A stretch of 5,077 nt of DNA from assembly GCA_900313465.1 (NCBI GenBank), contig OMRU01000070.1:1-5077 (forward strand). Direction: 5' to 3'. The DNA is from an uncultured Clostridia bacterium. Lineage in GTDB: Bacteria; Bacillota_I; Bacilli_A; RFN20; CAG-288. Positions 1 through 4,595 of this stretch are shown here, one piece after another; position 1 is the stretch's first letter; each line of letters opens with the position of its first letter. The translations under genes and the position numbers were made by a program. The notes under the pieces are model-generated. The model searched no databases. It was not told the origin of the DNA and saw nothing but the letters and a program-made list of their open reading frames with translations.

Positions 1-706
1 AGTTGAACTTGTTGACTAACTGAGCGCAGACATCTTCATAACCCTTGGCAGATAACTTACCAGTGTTGATATCCGTATCAGTAGCCTGGATGCCGAAGAC
101 ATCAGAAGCGTCTTCTTCGTTGGCGATGCAGACATCGACATACTTGCAGACTTCAGTCATGACCTTCTGAGCAGTTTCCTTGGACCATAACTTCTTACGG
201 AAGTTCAAGTCGGTAGAAACAGTCAAACCTAACTTCTTAGCGGCCTTGACAGCTTCAATGGTGATTTCAGCAGCTTCTGGAGAAAGGGCTGGAGTGATAC
301 CAGTGACGTGGAACCAGGTGGCACCAGCGAAGATCTTTTCCCAATCGAAGTCAGCTGGCTTAGCTTCAGCAATAGCGGAGTGAGCTCTGTCATAGATGAC
401 CTTACTTGGACGCTGGGAAGCACCCTTTTCACAATAATAGATACCGACCTTGTCACCACCACGGACGACAAGAGAAGTATCAACACCGAACTTTCTTAAG
501 GAGTTGATAGCAGCCTGACCGATTTCGTGAGCTGGAAGCTTAGTGACGAAAGCAGCATCGATACCATAGTTGGCTAAAGAGACAGCAACGTTGGCTTCAG
601 CACCACCGAAAGTGGCTTCATAGGTATCGGACTGAGTAAAACGAAGATAACCCATTGGGGCAAGACGAAGCATGACTTCGCCAAAAGTAATAACTCTCTG
701 AGACAT
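1..706 (-). CDS. kdgK: 2-keto-3-deoxygluconate kinase, PfkB family (partial, C-terminus beyond the left edge)
   Basis: This is a ribokinase/PfkB-fold sugar kinase that most likely phosphorylates 2-keto-3-deoxygluconate to KDPG with ATP in the cytoplasm. The start ATG is at 706 and 235 codons are visible with no stop before the edge. I translated it by hand. Visible family features are the N-terminal strand ITFGEVMLRL (residues 6-15), the substrate-side motif FGGAEANVAV (33-42), TWFHVTGITPALS (130-142), the DLNFRKKLW segment (166-174) and ANEEDA (195-200), the last two being typical of KDG kinases. The ATP-binding GAGD motif and catalytic Asp expected near the C-terminus lie outside the window, so activity cannot be judged. 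An AAAGGA sequence about 12 nt upstream serves as ribosome binding site. It follows the KDPG aldolase by 35 nt with no terminator between, so the two form one operon and act in consecutive steps. A fructokinase or other PfkB sugar kinase is the alternative, but the aldolase neighbour argues for KDG. Confidence 0.88.
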   Translation of the reverse strand, partial: MSQRVITFGEVMLRLAPMGYLRFTQSDTYEATFGGAEANVAVSLANYGIDAAFVTKLPAHEIGQAAINSLRKFGVDTSLVVRGGDKVGIYYCEKGASQRPSKVIYDRAHSAIAEAKPADFDWEKIFAGATWFHVTGITPALSPEAAEITIEAVKAAKKLGLTVSTDLNFRKKLWSKETAQKVMTEVCKYVDVCIANEEDASDVFGIQATDTDINTGKLSAKGYEDVCAQLVNKFN

Positions 707-741
707 GTTTATATATTTTCCTTTGATTTTAAACGATTTAA

Positions 742-1389
742 TTACTTGCAATACTGAGCGCGAGCCTTCTTGACTTCTTCAACGAATTCTCTGGCATTTT
801 CGATGATCTTTTCAAAATCACCAGTCTTGGCTGGAGCAGTTAAGGAAGAACCGGCAGAGACAGCGACAGCACCATTCTTGATCCAGTCGTTGATGTTCTC
901 AAGGGAGACACCACCGGAAGGAAGAAGCTTAGCATATGGGAATGGGCCATGGACATCCTTGAAGTAGGATGGCTTGCAGACAGAGCCTGGGAAGACTTTG
1001 ACAACCTTGACGCCCTTCTTCATGGCGTTGTAGATTTCGGTTGGAGTGAAGCAACCAGCGAAGTATGGAATATCGACTTCCTTGCAGAAATCGTTGACAC
1101 CATCATCGAAGCATGGAGAAACGATGAACTTAGCACCCTTGGAGTAGGCGAGCTTGGCAGTTTCAACGTTTAAGACGGTACCAGCACCGACAACAGCATC
1201 GACGCCTTGTTTGACTAAGGTTTCGATAACCTTATCAGCATCGGGAACGGTGAAGGTGATTTCTAAGCCTTTGATACCACCCTTGGCGGCATAGGTAGCC
1301 ATCTTGACAGCATCATCAACAGAGTTGGCTCTGATGACGGCTAAGACACCAGAATCGACAATAGCTTGAATAATTTCGTTTGAATTCAT
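742..1389 (-). CDS. kdgA: 2-dehydro-3-deoxyphosphogluconate (KDPG) aldolase, class I
   Basis: This cytoplasmic class I aldolase cleaves KDPG to pyruvate and glyceraldehyde-3-phosphate. It has 215 residues, the usual length for the Eda/KdgA family, and forms a single TIM barrel. Visible features are GVLAVIRA (14-21), GLEITFTVPDA (41-51) carrying the general-base Glu43, VGAGTVLN (67-74), KFIVSPCFDD (87-96), the Schiff-base Lys131 in VKVFPGS (130-136), and the phosphate-binding LLPSGGVSLENI (155-166) and SAGSSL (178-183). The position equivalent to Arg49 of E. coli Eda is Thr47 here. I believe this FTVP variant is common in Gram-positive homologues, so I do not read it as loss of function. The start is supported by AAAAGAGG ending 8 nt upstream of the ATG. 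It is the first gene of a two-gene operon with the kinase and is read from the promoter and palindrome at 1469-1524. Some family members also act on 2-keto-4-hydroxyglutarate or 6-phospho-KDGal, which sequence alone cannot exclude. Confidence 0.95.
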   Translation of the reverse strand: MNSNEIIQAIVDSGVLAVIRANSVDDAVKMATYAAKGGIKGLEITFTVPDADKVIETLVKQGVDAVVGAGTVLNVETAKLAYSKGAKFIVSPCFDDGVNDFCKEVDIPYFAGCFTPTEIYNAMKKGVKVVKVFPGSVCKPSYFKDVHGPFPYAKLLPSGGVSLENINDWIKNGAVAVSAGSSLTAPAKTGDFEKIIENAREFVEEVKKARAQYCK

Positions 1390-1397
1390 ATTTTTAA

Positions 1398-1405
1398 CCT
1401 CTTTT
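1398..1405 (-). promoter_or_regulatory. Ribosome binding site of the KDPG aldolase gene
   Basis: The minus strand reads AAAAGAGG here, separated from the ATG at 1389 by 8 nt. This is a good Shine-Dalgarno match and it fixes the aldolase start. Confidence 0.8.
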
Positions 1406-1417
1406 CACATGAATCAA

Positions 1418-1447
1418 CTTTCTCGATACAAATCGACTTCGTGAAAG
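1418..1447 (-). other. Possible hairpin in the leader of the kdgA-kdgK operon
   Basis: In the roughly 100-nt leader, the minus-strand RNA can pair CTTTC with GAAAG (outer stem) and TCGAT with ATCGA (inner stem, loop TTGT), with a 6-nt bulge ACGAAG on the 5' side. The inner part, TCGATTTGTATCGA (1423-1436), also shares the TTGTAT core with the palindrome at 1469-1484, so it could be a degenerate second operator instead. It matches no riboswitch I recognise. The structure is short and may be incidental. Confidence 0.3.
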
Positions 1448-1468
1448 AAACATGATAGTCTGTGATTG

Positions 1469-1484
1469 AACTTGTATACAAGTT
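1469..1484. promoter_or_regulatory. Perfect 16-bp palindromic operator, GntR/FadR-like, at the kdgA-kdgK promoter
   Basis: AACTTGTATACAAGTT is a perfect 16-bp palindrome. It lies just downstream of the predicted start point (about +5 to +20 relative to a start near 1489), the position expected for a repressor that blocks initiation or early elongation. The TTGTATACAA core resembles operators of FadR-subfamily GntR regulators; E. coli UxuR/ExuR sites have the related TTGGTATACCAA form, and those proteins control hexuronate genes. The cognate regulator is not in this window. The palindrome is seen directly; the family assignment is inference from the motif and pathway. Confidence 0.72.
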
Positions 1485-1495
1485 AAGCTGATTAA

Positions 1496-1524
1496 AGTAT
1501 ATTCCTTTTTGTTTACTATGTAAA
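1496..1524 (-). promoter_or_regulatory. Sigma-A-type promoter of the kdgA-kdgK operon
   Basis: On the minus strand TTTACA (-35, 1519-1524; 5/6 to consensus) is followed after exactly 17 nt by TATACT (-10, 1496-1501; 5/6). The predicted start point is near 1489, leaving a leader of about 100 nt. The strength of both boxes suggests a constitutively capable promoter controlled by repression through the adjacent palindrome. Confidence 0.75.
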
Positions 1525-1570
1525 GAGACTTTTAACGTCCTTTACTTTTTGTCATCAACTTTGGGCTGAG

Positions 1571-1600
1571 AAAACGAAAACCTCCTTAACAGGAGGCTTT
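1571..1600 (-). terminator. Rho-independent terminator of the GH2 gene
   Basis: The minus-strand RNA forms CCTCCT/AGGAGG with a GTTA loop, extended by a G-U pair and three A-U pairs (10 bp in all), and then runs into TTTTCGTTTTC. It lies 13 nt past the GH2 stop codon. It separates GH2 transcription from the kdgA-kdgK promoter downstream, so the operon is an independent transcription unit. Confidence 0.87.
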
Positions 1601-1613
1601 CATTGTGAACTTT

Positions 1614-3602
1614 TTAGTTTTTCTTCTCCTGCTCAGCCTTAGCGCCAACATCGGCACCGGCTTTCTTCTTTTCCCAAGAATAGGAATTGCCACCCTTAGG
1701 TAAGATATAGGCTGGATCCTTCTTTTCGACCTTGTGAAGAATCATACTTTCCTTCATATCACCACATCTGACTTCAACCTTCATACCATCACTAAGTGGC
1801 ATCTTACAGGTGAAGACCTTGTTAGCCTTGATAGTCTTGAAGAGTTTGTCATTGAGATAGAAGGAGACTTCCTTCTGGTTAGAATAAGCCTTGATGAGGG
1901 TCTTCTTACCAGTTCTGTTGATGAAACGAGTACCGCAGAGATGGACAAATGGAGAAGTAGTCCACCAAGCCTTATAGGCATAGAAACAATCCTTCTTGAG
2001 CTTACGATCGAAGGTGACTAAACCTTTGTGGTTCTTACCTGGATCGCCGCCCTGGTTTCTGCCATCGCTACCAAAGTCGAACATGTTCCAGACATGGGTA
2101 GCCCATAAATACTGATATCGATCGAAGAACTTAAGCATCTTCTCATGATAGACGCCAGCATATTCTTCCGTGTTATCAAATCTCTTTGGATGTTCAGAGT
2201 GGAGATTTGGCATGGCTTCCGCACCATATTCGGAAAGACCGACTGGAGTCTTTCTGTGCATGAGATGGAAGAAGGTGAATCTGACATAGTTGAGAATGGT
2301 CGTTGGGACATACCAACCGAAATAGAAGTTGAAGGAGAAGACATCAGTTAAGAAGTTGAGTTTGTTGAAATCACCAATAGCAGCAAAACCAGCGGTGACC
2401 GTTAGTCTATGTGGATCGATCTTCTTGACTAAGGCTTCTAGTCTCTTATGATTTTCTAATCTATCCTTACCGGCCTTCATCATGGTGATTTCGTTAGATA
2501 AACCACGAACGATGATACTTGGGTTGTTATAAGTCTGATAGACGAGTTCCTTCATCTGAGAGACGGTGTTTTCATCACCGACATCTTCATGCTTGGAGAT
2601 ATAGGGGATTTCTGCCCAGACGACCATACCGGCCTTGTCGCAGAGTTCATAGAAATAATCATCGTGCTGATAGTGAGCAAGACGGATGGTATTGGCACCA
2701 CATTCTTTGATGATTTCCATATCTTCTTCTAAGTCAGCTCTGGAAACAGCATTGCCCTTAGCCCATCTATCCTGGTGTTTGGAAACACCGCGAAGTGGAT
2801 AAGACTTGCCGTTTAAGAAGAAGCCTTTCTTGGCATCGACAGAGAAGAATCTAAAGCCGATATAAGAGGAGACTTCATCTAAGACAACATCATTTTCATC
2901 AACCAAGGTAGCAAAAGCCTTATATAAATATGGATCTTTGACACCATCCCAAAGATGGACATCCTTGACTAAAAGTTCTTCACTATCCTTACCAGAGGCA
3001 ACGATATTACCTTGGGCATCTTCAATTCTAGTCTTGATTGTTCCATTGCCAGTGATAAAACCGCGGATGACACATTTACCATCCTTACCATCGACAAGTG
3101 GATCAGCCATGAAGCCACGGGAACCAAAATAATCTAAATCGAAATGATTCTTACCGACAACGATCAAATTGACGTCTCTATAGATACCACCATAGAAGGT
3201 GAAGTCCGCTCTTTGTGGATAGACTCTTGGATTGACTCTGTTAGAAGCCATGACGACCAAGACGTTCTTGTCTTTAAGATATGGAGTGATATTGAAGCGG
3301 AAACGAGAATAGCCGCCTTCATGAATACCTAGACGACTACCATTTAAGACAACTTCAGACTCGGAGTTTACCGCATTGAATTCAAGATAGACTTCATCAT
3401 CCTCCTTCATCTCGGGACGATTGAATTCCTTGACGTAGAAACAGTTACCGCGGTAGTAATCTCCACCGCCATCCTGACCATCGACAGCGTTCCAAGTGTG
3501 AGGAAGGTTGATTACTTCACCCTTCTCCTTGATTGCCTGTTCGAAGCCTACATCTTCCTTGACAAACTTCCAGTTACCATTGATGTTAACAATGTTTCTC
3601 AT
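1614..3602 (-). CDS. Cytoplasmic glycoside hydrolase family 2 enzyme (beta-glucuronidase or beta-galactosidase type)
   Basis: This 662-residue retaining glycosidase has no signal peptide or membrane segment, so it acts on an imported or small glycoside in the cytoplasm. The order is an N-terminal jelly-roll sugar-binding domain (about 1-150, ending in ADFTFYGGIYRDV at 132-144), an immunoglobulin-like domain (about 155-255), the catalytic TIM barrel (about 257-550) and a small C-terminal beta domain (about 560-625). The acid/base is Glu371 in SNE (369-371) and the nucleophile is Glu458 in SEYG (457-460). Asp133, Tyr431 and the N-x-K motif (Asn524, Lys526) align with E. coli GUS Asp163, Tyr472 and Asn566/Lys568, and N-x-K binds the uronate carboxylate in GUS. 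The counterpart of GUS Arg562 is Asp520, however, and the VWNMFDFGSDGRN...NHKGLVTFDRK block (504-534) is also typical of LacZ-like GH2 proteins. Uronate neighbours favour a glucuronidase, but a galactosidase remains possible. The last 20-odd residues are a Lys/Ala/Glu-rich tail. AGGAGG lies 4 nt before the ATG. Confidence 0.93.
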   Translation of the reverse strand: MRNIVNINGNWKFVKEDVGFEQAIKEKGEVINLPHTWNAVDGQDGGGDYYRGNCFYVKEFNRPEMKEDDEVYLEFNAVNSESEVVLNGSRLGIHEGGYSRFRFNITPYLKDKNVLVVMASNRVNPRVYPQRADFTFYGGIYRDVNLIVVGKNHFDLDYFGSRGFMADPLVDGKDGKCVIRGFITGNGTIKTRIEDAQGNIVASGKDSEELLVKDVHLWDGVKDPYLYKAFATLVDENDVVLDEVSSYIGFRFFSVDAKKGFFLNGKSYPLRGVSKHQDRWAKGNAVSRADLEEDMEIIKECGANTIRLAHYQHDDYFYELCDKAGMVVWAEIPYISKHEDVGDENTVSQMKELVYQTYNNPSIIVRGLSNEITMMKAGKDRLENHKRLEALVKKIDPHRLTVTAGFAAIGDFNKLNFLTDVFSFNFYFGWYVPTTILNYVRFTFFHLMHRKTPVGLSEYGAEAMPNLHSEHPKRFDNTEEYAGVYHEKMLKFFDRYQYLWATHVWNMFDFGSDGRNQGGDPGKNHKGLVTFDRKLKKDCFYAYKAWWTTSPFVHLCGTRFINRTGKKTLIKAYSNQKEVSFYLNDKLFKTIKANKVFTCKMPLSDGMKVEVRCGDMKESMILHKVEKKDPAYILPKGGNSYSWEKKKAGADVGAKAEQEKKN

Positions 3603-3606
3603 AGAT

Positions 3607-3633
3607 CCTCCTGTAAGAAAGGGGTTTCCTTAC
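3607..3633 (-). promoter_or_regulatory. GH2 leader: hairpin flush against the Shine-Dalgarno sequence
   Basis: The minus strand has the optimal Shine-Dalgarno AGGAGG at 3607-3612, only 4 nt from the ATG. Immediately upstream, with no gap, GTAAGGAA and TTTCTTAC (3613-3633) form an 8-bp stem with one G-U pair and the loop ACCCC. From the predicted start near 3639 the hairpin would begin about 6 nt from the RNA 5' end. That layout resembles 5' stabiliser stem-loops, or could modulate ribosome access; which one cannot be told from sequence. Confidence 0.55.
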
Positions 3634-3645
3634 TTAATCTTAAAT

Positions 3646-3674
3646 AGTTTAAGCAAACAAAAAGCAAACCACAA
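3646..3674 (-). promoter_or_regulatory. Activator-dependent promoter of the GH2 gene
   Basis: On the minus strand a poor -35 TTGTGG (3669-3674, 3/6) precedes a moderate -10 TAAACT (3646-3651, 4/6) by exactly 17 nt. The -35 overlaps the promoter-proximal arm of the AATTGCAAA dyad by two bases, just as in the uxuA promoter. Weak boxes beside an activator site fit class II activation by the neighbouring AraC-type protein. The spacer contains two TTTGCTT copies 11 bp apart. Confidence 0.55.
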
Positions 3675-3705
3675 TTGCAAATAAACGACAATATTATTTG
3701 CAATT
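3673..3705. promoter_or_regulatory. AraC-type operator dyad upstream of GH2 (perfect 12-bp inverted repeat)
   Basis: AATTGCAAATAA (3673-3684) and its exact reverse complement TTATTTGCAATT (3694-3705) are separated by 9 bp. The TTGCAA cores are 23 bp apart centre to centre, about two helical turns. The same arms recur at 4510-4541 in front of uxuA. It begins 4 nt after the stop codon of the regulator gene, so the transcript could also fold as an A-U hairpin, but no U-tract follows directly and I do not regard it as a proper terminator. I infer that it is the binding site of the adjacent AraC-family regulator. Confidence 0.72.
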
Positions 3706-3709
3706 CTTA

Positions 3710-4483
3710 CTATTTATCCAAAGAAGGGGAAACACCAATAACCTTCAGATATTGGCGATAAAAAGTCGAATAATCGTTGAAATTCAGTTTTTCACAAACA
3801 TCCTGAGGTTTCTCTCCGTTCTGGATTAAAGAGTGAGCATGAATGATTTTCTTAGAGCGGATATACTTCATGATCGGGATGTGCATTTCCTTTTTAAAGG
3901 AGTTGGAAATATAAGATTCAGAATAGGAAAGTTCCTGACTCATCTTAGAAAGAGACAGGTTATCTTCTAGATGCTGTTCAATATAATGAATGATCTTAGA
4001 AACAACAGAAGGATTATCAGAATTATTCACTTTTTCCTTATTATTATTTAAAAGAGCAAATAATTCCCATAATTTTCCCACGCAGATGATGTACATATCA
4101 TCATCGTTCATGGTGGAATAATAATTATCCAAAGAACGGAAAAGAGCAATCTCCTCTTGTGTCAGACGATAAAAAGGAGAACGGGAATAAAGAGTTTTTT
4201 TGACATGCTCAGGAACAAGCATCTCAGGAAACTTCAAGACATAACGTTCGTAAAGAATAGAATGATTGACCTCTGCAAAATGGAACTTACCCGGTTGAAT
4301 CAACACACAATCGCCGTTTCTTAACTTTCTTTTTTCACTTTCTACGGTGTATTCCGCATCACCGCTGACAAAGAAAAGAATTTCCAAGAAAGGATGCATA
4401 TGTTTGCCATATTCATCATTGGGGGCTGAGGCATAATCCATTTTGTGGGCAAAATCTACGTTTTTATATGTGAATGTGAACAT
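3710..4483 (-). CDS. AraC-family transcriptional regulator with N-terminal cupin domain
   Basis: This 257-residue regulator (counting from the ATG at 4483) probably senses a pathway sugar and activates uxuA and the GH2 gene. The N-terminal cupin is seen in HMHPFLEILFFVSGDAEY (28-45) and LRNGDCVLIQPGKFHF (54-69). The C-terminal DNA-binding part has two helix-turn-helices: SLSKMSQELSYSESYISNSFKK (177-198), and PQDVCEKLNFNDYSTFYRQYLKVIGVSP (226-253), which carries the AraC signature. An in-frame ATG at 4555 would add 24 residues, but that stretch is not cupin-like and covers the operator dyad and promoter, so I reject it. The chosen start has GAGG about 12 nt upstream, a rather long spacing. The gene is divergent from uxuA and 107 bp upstream of GH2 on the same strand. 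It looks more A+T-rich than its neighbours, with more AAA/ATA codons. Its ligand is unknown. Confidence 0.93.
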   Translation of the reverse strand: MFTFTYKNVDFAHKMDYASAPNDEYGKHMHPFLEILFFVSGDAEYTVESEKRKLRNGDCVLIQPGKFHFAEVNHSILYERYVLKFPEMLVPEHVKKTLYSRSPFYRLTQEEIALFRSLDNYYSTMNDDDMYIICVGKLWELFALLNNNKEKVNNSDNPSVVSKIIHYIEQHLEDNLSLSKMSQELSYSESYISNSFKKEMHIPIMKYIRSKKIIHAHSLIQNGEKPQDVCEKLNFNDYSTFYRQYLKVIGVSPSLDK

Positions 4484-4488
4484 ACATC

Positions 4489-4517
4489 TATTATACCTCG
4501 ATAGTGAGAAATTGCAA
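4489..4517 (-). promoter_or_regulatory. Probable promoter of the AraC-family gene
   Basis: On the minus strand TTGCAA (-35, 4512-4517; 4/6) is followed after 17 nt by a perfect TATAAT (-10, 4489-4494). The -35 is the left core of the AATTGCAAA dyad, so regulator binding there should compete with RNA polymerase and give negative autoregulation. The predicted start point is near 4482, at or within a base or two of the start codon (4483-4481), which would make this transcript leaderless. Use of another, unseen promoter is possible. Confidence 0.5.
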
Positions 4518-4541
4518 AGTATTATGTTTAAATTTGCAATT
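4510..4541. promoter_or_regulatory. AraC-type operator dyad between the divergent regulator and uxuA genes
   Basis: AATTGCAAA (4510-4518) and TTTGCAATT (4533-4541) form a perfect 9-bp inverted repeat with a 14-bp gap and TTGCAA cores 22 bp apart. The right arm overlaps the first two bases of the uxuA -35, and the left arm contains the -35 of the regulator's own promoter. The motif recurs upstream of GH2. The position supports activation of uxuA and repression of the regulator gene by the same protein. Confidence 0.75.
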
Positions 4542-4568
4542 GAAGCATAATACAACCTCGACTAGAAT
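4540..4568 (+). promoter_or_regulatory. Promoter of uxuA
   Basis: TTGAAG (-35, 4540-4545; 4/6) and TAGAAT (-10, 4563-4568; 5/6) are spaced by exactly 17 nt. The predicted start is near 4575, leaving a leader of about 20 nt that contains only the ribosome binding site. The -35 abuts the operator arm, giving TTTGCAATTGAAG, which matches TTTGCAATTGTGG at the GH2 promoter. An upstream CATAAT at 4546-4551 is an alternative -10 but has no acceptable -35. Confidence 0.6.
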
Positions 4569-4579
4569 ATTTTCGTTGC

Positions 4580-4585
4580 AAGGAG
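4580..4585 (+). promoter_or_regulatory. Ribosome binding site of uxuA
   Basis: AAGGAG is located 10 nt upstream of the ATG at 4596. It is the only strong Shine-Dalgarno sequence here and supports that start. Confidence 0.8.
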
Positions 4586-4595
4586 AAAACGCAAT

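Noticed and set aside
42..47. Loss of the usual Arg (E. coli Eda Arg49) in the KDPG aldolase as a sign of altered function
   Set aside because: Thr47 within EITFTVP is, to my knowledge, a usual form in Gram-positive homologues, and Glu43 and Lys131 are intact. The positions given are residues of the protein at 742-1389.
742..1173. Plus-strand open frames across the aldolase, GH2 and kinase genes, and out-of-phase minus-strand frames in GH2
   Set aside because: They lie wholly inside well-supported genes, have no family resemblance and lack credible ribosome binding sites. They are shadows of the biased codon use of the real genes.
1390..1568. A riboswitch or small gene in the leader region before the KDPG aldolase
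   Set aside because: The region is accounted for by a promoter, palindrome, leader hairpin and ribosome binding site. I saw no known riboswitch core and no convincing small open frame.
3673..3705. The 12-bp inverted repeat as a rho-independent terminator of the regulator gene
   Set aside because: The stem is nearly all A-U and is followed by GTGG, not a U-tract. The same arms occur upstream of uxuA where no terminator is needed, so an operator explains it better.
4484..4555. N-terminal 24-residue extension of the AraC-family protein from the ATG at 4555
   Set aside because: The extension does not resemble the cupin domain, overlaps the operator dyad and both predicted promoters, and the ATG at 4483 has its own upstream GAGG.
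4576..4581. A further TTGCAA just upstream of and overlapping the uxuA ribosome binding site (another is at 746-751 in the aldolase 3' end)
   Set aside because: Neither has the flanking AA/TT and paired arm of the two dyads. A 6-bp palindrome is expected by chance.
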